The notes: generated from the sequence alone by a model not told the origin. Counted from the stretch's first letter, positions 1 to 8,933 are shown. The stretch is 64,000 bases of DNA from Chitinophagaceae bacterium BSSC1 (GCA_002256435.1 NKJC01000001.1:1178001-1242000), one strand, 5' to 3'. Numbers and translations are program-made.

Positions 1-1
1 A

Positions 2-1387
2 TTAATTTCTGATGGTTCAGAAGGCCAAGTCTTTAGCTCTTTGCAATTTAGAACCTTTAGATATTTATTGCTAACAGTAACTACTAAAAATGAAGCCTTA
101 GAAATCAAAGACCTCTATAGTTATTTTACAGGCTATCCTTTTGAGCGCAAAGCCCAATTTGCCTCAAGCAACCCGCTCTTTAATCAGATCTTGGATATTG
201 GTTGGAGAACTGCTAGACTCTGTGCTTGGGAAACTTATATGGATTGCCCTTATTATGAGCAGTTGCAATACATAGGTGACGCACGCATACAGGCCATGGT
301 TTCTTTGTACAATACCGGTGATGATAGGTTGGTGCGCAATGCATTAACACAGATGGATAATTCAAGAATCTCTGAAGGGCTTACTTATAGTAGGCATCCA
401 TCTCATACAGCACAATTGATTCCAACATTTTCGCTTTGGTATATTGCCATGCTCCGCGATTATTGGATCTATGGCAAGGATGAAAAATTTGTGAAAGATA
501 AATTAGTAGGCACCCGTTCCATTCTAGATTATTATAGCAAGTACCAACTGGAAGACCACAGATTAAAAGAACTACCCTATTGGAATTTCACGGATTGGTG
601 TACTACCAAGGGCTGGGATGGCGGAAGGGCTCCCATTGGTAAAGATGGCGCTTCTGCCGTGGTAGATTTTTTATTCCTCTATACTTTGCAACAAGCGGCG
701 TCTATGGAACAGGAAATTGGCATGCCAGCTTATGCAACAAAATATCAAGAAGCCATCAAGGATTTACAAACTGCCATCAGAAAAAAATACTGGAACCCTA
801 CCAAACAATTATTTGCAGATAGGGCAGAACAAGACTTGTATTCACAACACGCCAATACCTTGGCTATTCTTACAGGAACCGTAAAAGGTGCAGAAGCAAA
901 ATCCTTGGCAGAAAAAATGATGCAAGACAAAAGCCTAACTGAAGCCACTATCTTTTTTAAATACTATGTGTACCAAGCATTAGTAGTTGCCGGCTATGGC
1001 GATGGTTATCTAGATTGGTTGGGCATCTGGAAAGAAAATATTCAACAAGGCTTAACCACTTGGGCCGAGATCTCAGACATCAACAATGCAAGATCTGATT
1101 GTCATGCATGGGGTGCTAGTCCCAATATTGAATTCTTTAGAACCGTATTGGGTATTGACAGTGATGCCCCAGGTTTTAAAAAGGTCAAAATTGTTCCGCA
1201 CTTGGGTAAGGAAACCAAGATCAGCGGTAGTATTCCTCACCCTTCGGGAACCATCAGCGCCAGCTACCAATTGCAAAATGGCAAATGGGAAATAGCCATT
1301 GAACTACCCAACAATACTAGCGGTTATTTAGACTGGAAGGGTAAGAAATTAGCGCTTTCTGCTGGTAAGAATCAATTTCATCTATAA
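2..1387 (+). CDS. Alpha-L-rhamnosidase, GH78 family (5' truncated by window edge)
   Basis: This is the C-terminal part of a glycoside hydrolase that removes terminal alpha-L-rhamnose from glycans or glycosides. The frame is open from base 2 with no stop, so the gene begins outside the window; the first possible start inside (TTG at 41) is not a credible start. The visible part covers the (alpha/alpha)6 catalytic barrel, with the family motif DCPYYEQLQYIGDAR at bases 242-286 and a long run of helices, then a beta-sandwich C-terminal domain (from about 1130, containing PGFKKVKIVPHLG) typical of GH78. The acidic residues around the DCP motif belong to the catalytic region in this family. The neighbouring fucosidase and sulfatase in the window fit a glycan-scavenging lifestyle. 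Export cannot be judged because the N-terminus is missing. Confidence 0.85.
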   Translation, partial: LISDGSEGQVFSSLQFRTFRYLLLTVTTKNEALEIKDLYSYFTGYPFERKAQFASSNPLFNQILDIGWRTARLCAWETYMDCPYYEQLQYIGDARIQAMVSLYNTGDDRLVRNALTQMDNSRISEGLTYSRHPSHTAQLIPTFSLWYIAMLRDYWIYGKDEKFVKDKLVGTRSILDYYSKYQLEDHRLKELPYWNFTDWCTTKGWDGGRAPIGKDGASAVVDFLFLYTLQQAASMEQEIGMPAYATKYQEAIKDLQTAIRKKYWNPTKQLFADRAEQDLYSQHANTLAILTGTVKGAEAKSLAEKMMQDKSLTEATIFFKYYVYQALVVAGYGDGYLDWLGIWKENIQQGLTTWAEISDINNARSDCHAWGASPNIEFFRTVLGIDSDAPGFKKVKIVPHLGKETKISGSIPHPSGTISASYQLQNGKWEIAIELPNNTSGYLDWKGKKLALSAGKNQFHL

Positions 1388-1411
1388 CTATTTCATCCAT
1401 TTTACAATACC

Positions 1412-1454
1412 GTTAATACACCCTTTTTTAATCTTGAAAAAAGGGTGTATTAAC
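1412..1454. terminator. 18-bp perfect hairpin after the rhamnosidase gene
   Basis: Arms at 1412-1429 and 1437-1454 are perfectly complementary (GTTAATACACCCTTTTTT and its complement) with a 7-base loop. The hairpin starts 25 bases after the rhamnosidase stop. The U-run lies inside the stem, and the downstream sequence is a C-run followed by ATTTTTG, so this is not a textbook intrinsic terminator. A 3'-end-protecting or terminator-like role is inferred from its position. Confidence 0.55.
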
Positions 1455-1542
1455 CCCCCATTTTTGATTGGAAGATATCAAAGGCATTTGTAATTTGATG
1501 ATGCATTGGCGTCCCTGGCTAATGGTTCATTAAAGACCCAAC

Positions 1543-3762
1543 ATGCCCGTAACCAAAACGCCGGACCAATTCTTACAATTTAGCAGAGACCTGTTCTTTG
1601 TATTGAGGGGCATTTGGGTATTAATTGTTTTTTTCTGTTTTGCCATATTGGCCTTTCTTTTCTTGCCACAGGGAACTGATGTCTTATTGCTGTTACTGGA
1701 AAACAGTTTTCAGGTGGGTCATCCTACTACATTGCTGTTTTTATTGTTGGGGGTTTTCTTCTGGTCTATCTCGGCTGAATTTTGTTGCAGAATGCTGTTA
1801 TACATGACAGACAATTCAGGCCACTCCCTTTCAATAGCCTCCGTACAATCTAGAAAATCATTACAAGTGCTATTGGCAAAGTTTTGTTTGTACACACCCA
1901 TACTCATCTTAGGTTTAGGTTTGGTCAAAGCCTATTTTCAAAATCAGACTGATAGCCATTTTCCACTAGCAGTATTAATGATCCTGTTAAGCCTATTAAC
2001 AGCTGAATATTGGTTGCTTTTTCAACTCTATCATGCTAAAAGAAAAATCCCCTTGTTCAGAAAATGGATGCGATTGTCTGCTAAAGAAGCATTTTGGACA
2101 GGCAAACTCTATGGCATTTTTAATTTATACAGAATTGATCTTCCTGCTGGCAGCTTGCTTATTAAAGGAGAACCTGAACCAAGTAAGTCAAAAATTGAAA
2201 ATGACCTTCCTAGAGAAACACCCTTACCCAATGGATCTTTTATTCCAGTTGGTTTTGTTTTAATGGAACAGGGAATTTACCATCAACCCTATCCTACACA
2301 TACCTGGGTCTTTAAGATTCCATTGTCTTTTTACAGTTGCTTGATCAAACAATTGTTGATGCTCTGTGCAATTTCAATTTGCTTAATAGTAATTTTTACA
2401 CTACTTCCTTTACACGCTTATACCTTGGTAGGGGCTGCAGCCCTTGTTTGCTATGGCTTTGGCTGCTGGCAATTGGTTTATGTTTTTTTGCAATTTCTAG
2501 ATAAGGCCCAACCCTTGGGCAGGTTCAAATTCACTTATCGTCTATCTGTGATTGTTTGGGTCTTGTTTTGTTCTTATATCAATCAAGACCATCCCATTAA
2601 CGTAATCAGCCAACAAAAGAAAAAACAAAAGCTAACTGTTGAAGCGCATTTTGATGCCTGGGCTAGACAGTTAGAATCAAATAGCCATTCAGACAGTATT
2701 CCCATTTTCTTGATTGCAGCAGAAGGAGGAGCACTAAGAACTGGCGCATTTACCGCATTGCTACTTTCAAAATTGGCAGATGCTGACCCTAGTTTCTCAA
2801 AACGGGTCTATGCTTATAGTACCGTATCTGGCGGCAGTCTTGGCGCTGGATTTTTTCAAAGTATCCAAGGTTTAAAAGACAGTTTAACTGAACATAAGCT
2901 TAGTCCTATAAGTAGACAATTTTTTGAAATGGATTTTCTCTCAGCCACAACGGGCAAATTGGTTTTTGCTGAAATAGTACAATGCATGATTCCATGGCAT
3001 CTCCCTGTTTTAGACAGGGCCATTGCATTGGAGCAATCTTGGGAAATGGGTTGGGATGCTGCAACGCTACCTAATAATTTGCCCAATCATTTTGCGCAAG
3101 AAATTCCAAATTCAAACATCGCGCCAGCTGTATTGTTTCAAACCGTTGAAGCAGAAACGGGTATGCCCTGTGTTTGGAGTAACCTGAATTTAGAAACTAT
3201 AATTCCATTTTCAAAAGAAAGAGACCTTGCCACTAGATATTCGGTTCCAATGGCATTAAGCACTGCAATTAACCTAAGTGCAAGATTTCCTTTGATTTCA
3301 CCTGCGGCCATGTTCTCTTCTCAAATAGCAGGAGTTAAGATAAGAAGGCATTATGTAGATGGTGGGTATTTTGACAACAGTGGTCAGGAAACCTTGTTAC
3401 AATTATTGCGCAAACTTCCCTTTGAACATCATCCTAGACTCCAACCCAAGATTCTTTGTTTCAATTTTTCAGGCATGGATACTAGCATTCACAAAGGGAT
3501 CCGTTTGGCCAATGAGTTTTCGGAACTATTGAATGCGGTATATCAAACAAGGAATGCTAGAACAACCCTTGCCATTAATAGTTTAAATGAGTATTGCTTA
3601 CAAAGGTTTGGACCTACTCATTTATTGCAGTTAGAATTGGGTATTAATACCAAGAATTTACCCATGAACTGGGTAATTTCTCATACTGCTATGCAAAGAA
3701 TGGATTCCTATTGTAATGACATGCTTGAACAAATCATTCCATTTATTTCATCATCAAAATAA
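1543..3762 (+). CDS. Patatin-like phospholipase with N-terminal membrane domain
   Basis: A 739-residue protein combining about seven predicted membrane helices (four within residues ~15-165, three within ~265-350) with a C-terminal patatin-type lipid acyl hydrolase domain (residues ~385-735). The patatin signatures are present: glycine-rich oxyanion-hole segment EGGALRTGAF (~393), nucleophile elbow VSGGSLG (~428, GxSxG with the catalytic serine), and the aspartate of the catalytic dyad in VDGGYFDNSG (~605). The family hydrolyses acyl chains from phospholipids or other lipids; the substrate here is unknown. The membrane domain suggests action on the inner membrane. The next gene follows after 6 bases, so the two are probably co-transcribed. 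Confidence 0.8.
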   Translation: MPVTKTPDQFLQFSRDLFFVLRGIWVLIVFFCFAILAFLFLPQGTDVLLLLLENSFQVGHPTTLLFLLLGVFFWSISAEFCCRMLLYMTDNSGHSLSIASVQSRKSLQVLLAKFCLYTPILILGLGLVKAYFQNQTDSHFPLAVLMILLSLLTAEYWLLFQLYHAKRKIPLFRKWMRLSAKEAFWTGKLYGIFNLYRIDLPAGSLLIKGEPEPSKSKIENDLPRETPLPNGSFIPVGFVLMEQGIYHQPYPTHTWVFKIPLSFYSCLIKQLLMLCAISICLIVIFTLLPLHAYTLVGAAALVCYGFGCWQLVYVFLQFLDKAQPLGRFKFTYRLSVIVWVLFCSYINQDHPINVISQQKKKQKLTVEAHFDAWARQLESNSHSDSIPIFLIAAEGGALRTGAFTALLLSKLADADPSFSKRVYAYSTVSGGSLGAGFFQSIQGLKDSLTEHKLSPISRQFFEMDFLSATTGKLVFAEIVQCMIPWHLPVLDRAIALEQSWEMGWDAATLPNNLPNHFAQEIPNSNIAPAVLFQTVEAETGMPCVWSNLNLETIIPFSKERDLATRYSVPMALSTAINLSARFPLISPAAMFSSQIAGVKIRRHYVDGGYFDNSGQETLLQLLRKLPFEHHPRLQPKILCFNFSGMDTSIHKGIRLANEFSELLNAVYQTRNARTTLAINSLNEYCLQRFGPTHLLQLELGINTKNLPMNWVISHTAMQRMDSYCNDMLEQIIPFISSSK

Positions 3763-3768
3763 GACTCT

Positions 3769-4251
3769 ATGAAAACCATTGTCATCCTACTTAGTTTGTT
3801 TTTCTTATTCCTTTTCAGCTCCTGCGCAGGTGTAAAGATTTATAGTGATGCAGAACTAACCAAACCATCCGCTATAAAATTTCATTATCCCAAACCTTTT
3901 TTATTAGTGGAGAAAAATGCCAATGCCAATGGTGGCAAAAAAGCCAGTATAGTGTACTTGCCAGACTTATCTGAAGCATTTTATGCCAAGACCAAATCGG
4001 GTTTTGGGCAGAGCGATTTGAAATTGGTTTTTGAAAACGGATCCCTTGCCTCTTATGGAATTGGCACAGATGCAAAAATTCCAGAAACCATTGCAGCATT
4101 GAGTGCTGCTTTGAATACGGGATTGAGTCAATTACCCAAACTAAACGCTGATGATAAGCCTTTAAAAACGAGCGATCCAGATTTTGAATTGTATGCCATT
4201 CTGATATTGGATGGCAAAATGACCCTAAGAAAATTAGAAGTAAAACAATAA
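3769..4251 (+). CDS. Small putative lipoprotein of unknown function
   Basis: A 160-residue protein with a hydrophobic signal segment ending in a lipobox (FSSC, cysteine at residue ~19), so it is probably a lipoprotein. I do not recognise a family. The mature part is soluble, with a Lys/Asn-rich stretch (NANANGGKK) and a region with many aliphatic residues. It starts 6 bases after the patatin-like phospholipase gene, suggesting translational coupling and a shared process at the envelope; that functional link is inference from spacing only. Confidence 0.7.
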   Translation: MKTIVILLSLFFLFLFSSCAGVKIYSDAELTKPSAIKFHYPKPFLLVEKNANANGGKKASIVYLPDLSEAFYAKTKSGFGQSDLKLVFENGSLASYGIGTDAKIPETIAALSAALNTGLSQLPKLNADDKPLKTSDPDFELYAILILDGKMTLRKLEVKQ

Positions 4252-4313
4252 TTGCATGCTTCTAAAAACGGTTCTTGAAATTTGAACTATGAGTGAGTAT
4301 TGCAAAGAAAAAA

Positions 4314-4742
4314 TCACTTGATCAATAGCTTGTGAAATTTCTCTACTTCTTTTTTCTCGTCTGGGTTCAGTAATTGATTGTTGTTAATTTTGGATTGCAA
4401 AAAAAGCACTCGTTTGTGTAAGGGGTATTTTCCTAAAATTGCTTTGATCCAGTTTTCCGTATTCAGGTCTTTTTCTTCAAGGGGTTTTAAAGACGCTGCT
4501 GGCGTTTTATCACGGTTGGGTCTTTTGATAATTTCTGCTTCTAAAGTGGCCAACCAATTGGGTGGCAGGTCTGGAACCTTGGCTGCTTTTAGGTATAGAC
4601 CCTCCATTTGTTTTTTACTCAAGGAACCTCTTTCCTCATACTGGTGCATGAGACTCATGATAAACAAAGCGTCTGGATTGTATTTGTAACAAGCATCCAG
4701 AATCTTATCAATAATATCTATACCAGGTTTTTTCTTAATCAT
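4314..4742 (-). CDS. Conserved-looking hypothetical protein, 142 residues
   Basis: No family recognised. The predicted protein is charged, lysine-rich and largely helical, without signal peptide or membrane segment, so it is probably cytoplasmic. Residues ~22-60 (DALFIMSLMHQYEER...) look like a helical pair, and the C-terminal half is lysine- and leucine-rich. The gene has its own apparent promoter: a perfect -7 element (TAATTTTG on the minus strand, 4771-4778) followed directly by an inverted repeat, described separately. It lies on the same strand as the cupin gene, 54 bases downstream of its stop. Confidence 0.6.
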   Translation of the reverse strand: MIKKKPGIDIIDKILDACYKYNPDALFIMSLMHQYEERGSLSKKQMEGLYLKAAKVPDLPPNWLATLEAEIIKRPNRDKTPAASLKPLEEKDLNTENWIKAILGKYPLHKRVLFLQSKINNNQLLNPDEKKEVEKFHKLLIK

Positions 4743-4746
4743 GAAA

Positions 4747-4778
4747 GTGCAACAGCACTTAGCTGTTGCACAAAATTA
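4747..4778 (-). promoter_or_regulatory. -7 promoter element with a 10-bp inverted repeat at the expected start site
   Basis: On the minus strand, TAATTTTG (4778-4771) matches the Bacteroidota -7 consensus TAnnTTTG. It is followed at once by the inverted repeat GTGCAACAGC/GCTGTTGCAC (arms 4747-4756 and 4762-4771, 5-base spacer). The arms cover the expected transcription start and end 4 bases before the ATG at 4742. This geometry fits a repressor operator, or an RNA hairpin that hides the translation start. Confidence 0.45.
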
Positions 4779-4796
4779 ACCATAATTTGCTTGTAA

Positions 4797-5360
4797 CTAG
4801 AAAGCAAGTGGTGGGCCAACTACTTGCATATCATGGTCTGCAAAAATTTTGGCTCCTTGTTCCGGACTTGGTGCTCCTTTTAAGGATCCAAGAACCCTAA
4901 AAAAGTCTTCCATCTTGCCTGAGGGTTGAAACTGAAAATACATTTTACCCTGTTCTGATAACTGGGCCCAAGTATGGGGAACATTTCTAGGCAGAAAAAT
5001 AGTGTCTCCTGTTGTTAAGGTATACTGTTCATCTCCTAATTTGAATAAGAAAGAACCTGACATAATGAAAAAGATCTCGTCTTGGTTGGGATGAATATGT
5101 AAGGGTGGCCCACCTTTTTCATTACCCGTGTATTCAAAAATGGTCAGGTCTCCGTTGGTGTCCTTGGTAGAAACCTTAATATCATTGGGGCTTTTACCGC
5201 CCAATTTGGTTTGTTCACCAAAACGGCTTTGACCAGATTTGACTACAAATCCTTTTCCTGTTCGGATGCTTTTGTTTTCTGATGAGCTTGCCTGTTGATT
5301 GGCAAAAGCTAGTACGGGCAGGGATAATGCTGCGGTACTGAGAAATTTTCTTCTTTGCAT
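4797..5360 (-). CDS. Tat-exported cupin domain protein
   Basis: A 187-residue protein with a twin-arginine-type signal (QRRKFLSTAALSLPVLAFA), so it is likely exported folded to the periplasm. The mature part is a single cupin_2 beta-barrel. Cupin motif 1 is visible as PLHIHPNQDEIFFIMSG (two histidines and a glutamate as likely metal ligands), and motif 2 as GDTIFLPRNVPHTW (the fourth histidine). Such proteins may be dioxygenases, isomerases or sugar/metabolite binders, and the substrate cannot be read from sequence. It is the last gene of an apparent minus-strand set: NRPS-like enzyme, AraC regulator, cupin, with 69 bases separating it from the regulator. Confidence 0.8.
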   Translation of the reverse strand: MQRRKFLSTAALSLPVLAFANQQASSSENKSIRTGKGFVVKSGQSRFGEQTKLGGKSPNDIKVSTKDTNGDLTIFEYTGNEKGGPPLHIHPNQDEIFFIMSGSFLFKLGDEQYTLTTGDTIFLPRNVPHTWAQLSEQGKMYFQFQPSGKMEDFFRVLGSLKGAPSPEQGAKIFADHDMQVVGPPLAF

Positions 5361-5429
5361 GATGTAGGTTTTGATGCCTTACAAAAATGCAACGTGACTT
5401 AGATGCTTTACTGGTAAAAAAACGACATT

Positions 5430-6263
5430 TTAATAGGTATCGGCTTCGCCAAACTGCCTTTCTGGCCCCGCCGAATCTAATAAGTGAAACTCGGTTGGTG
5501 TTTTTCCAGTGAACTCTTGGTATTCTTTTACCAGGTGTTGGTAATCGTGATAACCACAGTGAATGGCAATGCTTAACCAATCTTTATCTGGAAATTGATT
5601 TTTCATTCTAAAAGCATTTTCAAATCTGACCAGTCTGCTGAAATACTTGGGAGTCACACCCATCCTGTCTAGAAATTTTCTTTCTAATTGCCTATTACTT
5701 AAATAAGACTCCTTGGCCATCCAGTCTATAGAAACCCCATCTTTCATGGTCAGTACTTGGTTGCTTACATGATCTAAACGATGTGCATCTTTTTGTTGTT
5801 TGGCTTCTGCTTGGGTTAGAAATTTTTCAACTACCTGAATCATGGATTTGAAATCAGGTGAATGAAATAATTGCTCATTAACCTCTTTGATAGTTGAAGG
5901 AAAAACGGTTTCTGCGTCTAGGGACTGGTTGGTGATTTCATGTGAGGGAATCCCTGTTAGCCTATACAATGCCCCGGGTCTAAATACTATTTGAAACACC
6001 AAGAAATCCTTACCCACGTATCGGTTGGTCACTTCTTGTTGTTGTCCAAACAAGACCGATTTTAAATTGGTATGCCATTTTCCACTATCAGCATATTGTA
6101 CCTTTTCAGTATCTCTAGGATAAAAACTCAAACAATGTTCAGGCCTAGGTGGATAGCATTTGAAAGGAATGTTTTCCGGATGATCAAACATGAATTGCAC
6201 AATCCGGTATACGCGCACGTATTCGGTTAGTCTGGGGCTTGGTTGGAATTCAGATAGAACCAT
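5430..6263 (-). CDS. AraC family transcriptional regulator
   Basis: A 277-residue soluble regulator. Residues ~1-165 form a sensor domain of the type often seen in Bacteroidota AraC proteins (FECYPPRPEHCLSFYPR-like segment at ~34-52). Residues ~170-270 are a double helix-turn-helix AraC domain, with the second helix region SIAIHCGYHDYQHLVKEYQEFTG and the closing TPTEFH being typical. The gene begins 30 bases after the stop of the NRPS-like gene and has no separate -7 element that I can find, so it probably shares that transcript and may control the cluster. The ligand is unknown. Confidence 0.85.
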   Translation of the reverse strand: MVLSEFQPSPRLTEYVRVYRIVQFMFDHPENIPFKCYPPRPEHCLSFYPRDTEKVQYADSGKWHTNLKSVLFGQQQEVTNRYVGKDFLVFQIVFRPGALYRLTGIPSHEITNQSLDAETVFPSTIKEVNEQLFHSPDFKSMIQVVEKFLTQAEAKQQKDAHRLDHVSNQVLTMKDGVSIDWMAKESYLSNRQLERKFLDRMGVTPKYFSRLVRFENAFRMKNQFPDKDWLSIAIHCGYHDYQHLVKEYQEFTGKTPTEFHLLDSAGPERQFGEADTY

Positions 6264-6293
6264 GTAGGATGATCTATCTCCAAGTTAGTAAAA

Positions 6294-8897
6294 TCAATTG
6301 GATTGTTTCATACCAGCATGAATGGCTAAGAGCATGGCTTTGTCCATTTCCTGAGCCAAGATCTGGCAATTGGGTTCTTTGAACATGGTGTCATGGTTAC
6401 CAGGAATATTGTGAACCTCTACACCAGTTAGGGCATATTTGCGCCATCCTAGAAAATCAAAATCGTCCACAAAATAAACGCGATCAAGAGCTTTAAAAAG
6501 CACTACTTTATCATTAAATGGCTTTAGACTGTATTGAAACAATGCTGCATGGTGTACTGCATTAATTTTGTCCATCATCAAATAATAACTATTTACTTCC
6601 GGGAGTTCCGCTTTTGATCCTAAGTTAAAATAGGCTCTGAATCTATTATTAAAACTAGTCAATTGATACCCCAATGCTTTTGCTGGATTTTCAAGTATGG
6701 ATTGTGCAATCCATTTGAATTTAGGAATCTGACGCAATAATTTTCTGCGCAATTGTTTACTCCAGGTTAAGTAGTTTTCTGCATTGATCACATTGGTATC
6801 AAATAATCCAATCATCAACACTTGCTTGTTTGCTGCTTTTAATTGCTTGGCCATTTCTACTGCTACATATCCTCCAAAGGAATAGCCTGCAATGGCATAG
6901 GGACCTTCTGGAAATTTAGCCACAATGGCTTGGTTATAATAGGCTGCAATACCTTCTATAGAATCAATAGGATCCGACTTACCATCCATACCCTTTGGTT
7001 GTAATCCATAAACAGGTTGGTCTGGGTGAATATATTTGGTCAATCCTACAAAGCTCAACACGTTCAAACTGTCTCCATGAATTAAAAACAGCGGAGGTCT
7101 GCTACCACTGGCTTTCAGCGCTACTAAAGTGTGATAAGCTTCTGGTGTTGGATTGCCTTGAATTAGTTTGGATAATTTTTCAATGGTAGCATATTCAAAC
7201 ACAGAGACAAGTGGCAATTGCTTACCTTTTTCTTTTTCAATCCTAACCATCATTTGAATAGCCAACAAACTATTGCCACCCAAATCAAAAAAATCATCTT
7301 TGATACCAATGCTATCTAAACGCAATAAGTCTTGCCACAAACCGGTTAAGTAAAGTTCCATTTCAGATGTGGGAGCTACAAATGCATCTATTTTGGTACT
7401 GCCAACTTCTGGAATTGGAAGTGCATTTCTATCTACTTTACCACTCACGGTATAGGGGAAGAAATCCATCATCACAAATGCCGATGGAATCATATAATCA
7501 GGTAGCTGATTTTTTACTTCTTCTTTTATCTGATCAATAGTCAAATGCTTATCCGTAGGTATTATATAGGCCACAATTCTTTTCTGGTTGGTATAGTCTT
7601 CTCTAACCATTACTTCTACCTGCCTAACACCAGTGATCTTGCTAATCACTACTTCTATTTCTCCCAATTCAACACGGTTACCTCCACGGATTTTAACTTG
7701 CCCGTCCATTCTTCCTAGAAATTGCAAACTACCATCAGGATTAAGGCTGGCCAAATCGCCCGTGCGATAAACCCTTAGCGCTCCTTTATAGGGATGCACC
7801 CACTTAATAAATCTTTCATTGGTCTCTTTGGGTTTGTTCAAATACTCCAATGCCAAACATTCTCCTTCAATTAAAATTTCACCGGGAGAACCTTCTGCAA
7901 CTTCATTTAAATGTGGATCTACAATATATAATTGAATATTTCCAATGGGTTTACCAATAGATGGAATGGCTGGCCAGTGAAAAGCATCGCCTTTTAACTT
8001 TAACTCAGTTACCCAAACACTGGCTTCCGTTGGACCATACACATTCATGAGTGTAGTGTCTTTTAATACTCCAAAAAAATGGGCTATCTGTGGCGTAATT
8101 CTAAGTAATTCTCCACCTGTGATAATTTCTTTAACGGATTCAGGATACTGTTCATAGGTTGCTGCGGTTTCTGCCAGCATTTGTACCATAGCATAGGGCA
8201 GAAATAACCTTTGAATCTTATGTTCGTTAATATATTGTAAGAGATTTCCTGCATTTAAGCGATGGGTATCGTCTACAATATGTAAGGTTCCGCCGGTAGA
8301 TAGTGGTACAAAGATTTCTTGGAATGCTGCATCAAAACTCAAATGACAATACTGCAAGGTTCTCACACCAGATTTGGCAAAACCATTTTTGATTTGCCAA
8401 TTCACTTGGTTTAACAAACCTTGTTGAGGCAAACAAACCCCCTTGGGTACACCAGTAGATCCAGATGTATAGAGCACGCAAACTGCAGGATTAATAAAAG
8501 GGATTAATCTATTGGGCAGTTCATAGGTCTTATCTGAGATAATGCTGTTTAATCCAAGATCTTGGAATAAACTTGATTCATCTTCCTTACTAATACAAAA
8601 TTGAATCCCAGAATCTTGAATCAATTGTTCCAAACGAAGTTTGGGATACTTGGTATCAAGGGGTACATAGGCTTTTCTTGCTTTAAGAATAGCTAAGACG
8701 CCAATCACCATTTCTAAGGAGCGAGTAGCACTGATACCTATATAAGCTTCTTGATTGGCCTGTTCTAAAATTGCTTTTGAAAGGTTGTCTACCTTTTCCA
8801 TCAACTGGTCATAGGTCAAAGACTGCTCACCATACACTAAGGCACAAGAACCCCCATGCAATAGAGCCGCTGATTCCACTGATTGGTAAACAAGCAT
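6294..8897 (-). CDS. NRPS-like enzyme: adenylation, carrier protein and thioesterase domains
   Basis: An 867-residue single-module enzyme. Residues ~1-500 are an AMP-forming adenylation domain with core motifs A3 (LYTSGSTGVPKG), A4 (FDAAFQEIF), A5 (VYGPTEAS), A7/A8 (YRTGDLASL, GGNRVELGEIE) and A10 (VSGKVDRNALP). Residues ~510-580 are a carrier domain with phosphopantetheine serine in FDLGGNSLLAIQ. Residues ~605-860 are an alpha/beta thioesterase with GYSFGG (serine ~672) and a late histidine in PGNHDTMF. There is no condensation, epimerase or reductase domain. The conserved Asp of A4 (235 in GrsA numbering) is present, favouring an amino acid over a keto acid; my hand alignment of the binding pocket reads D-A-Q-F-I-G-V-V-W and gives no clear substrate. 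The AraC regulator and cupin follow on the same strand. Confidence 0.85.
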   Translation of the reverse strand: MLVYQSVESAALLHGGSCALVYGEQSLTYDQLMEKVDNLSKAILEQANQEAYIGISATRSLEMVIGVLAILKARKAYVPLDTKYPKLRLEQLIQDSGIQFCISKEDESSLFQDLGLNSIISDKTYELPNRLIPFINPAVCVLYTSGSTGVPKGVCLPQQGLLNQVNWQIKNGFAKSGVRTLQYCHLSFDAAFQEIFVPLSTGGTLHIVDDTHRLNAGNLLQYINEHKIQRLFLPYAMVQMLAETAATYEQYPESVKEIITGGELLRITPQIAHFFGVLKDTTLMNVYGPTEASVWVTELKLKGDAFHWPAIPSIGKPIGNIQLYIVDPHLNEVAEGSPGEILIEGECLALEYLNKPKETNERFIKWVHPYKGALRVYRTGDLASLNPDGSLQFLGRMDGQVKIRGGNRVELGEIEVVISKITGVRQVEVMVREDYTNQKRIVAYIIPTDKHLTIDQIKEEVKNQLPDYMIPSAFVMMDFFPYTVSGKVDRNALPIPEVGSTKIDAFVAPTSEMELYLTGLWQDLLRLDSIGIKDDFFDLGGNSLLAIQMMVRIEKEKGKQLPLVSVFEYATIEKLSKLIQGNPTPEAYHTLVALKASGSRPPLFLIHGDSLNVLSFVGLTKYIHPDQPVYGLQPKGMDGKSDPIDSIEGIAAYYNQAIVAKFPEGPYAIAGYSFGGYVAVEMAKQLKAANKQVLMIGLFDTNVINAENYLTWSKQLRRKLLRQIPKFKWIAQSILENPAKALGYQLTSFNNRFRAYFNLGSKAELPEVNSYYLMMDKINAVHHAALFQYSLKPFNDKVVLFKALDRVYFVDDFDFLGWRKYALTGVEVHNIPGNHDTMFKEPNCQILAQEMDKAMLLAIHAGMKQSN

Positions 8898-8925
8898 GGG
8901 GAAAGTTTAATGAAGAAGGACTTCC

Positions 8926-8933
8926 CAAATATA
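8926..8933 (-). promoter_or_regulatory. -7 promoter element for the NRPS-like gene
   Basis: TATATTTG on the minus strand is a perfect match to TAnnTTTG and lies 28 bases before the ATG at 8897, giving a predicted leader of about 20 bases. I do not see a clear TTTG at -33. Confidence 0.45.

Noticed and set aside
41..1387. TTG at base 41 as the start of the rhamnosidase
   Set aside because: The frame is open upstream to the window edge and the encoded sequence begins in the middle of the protein, so the gene is cut by the window.
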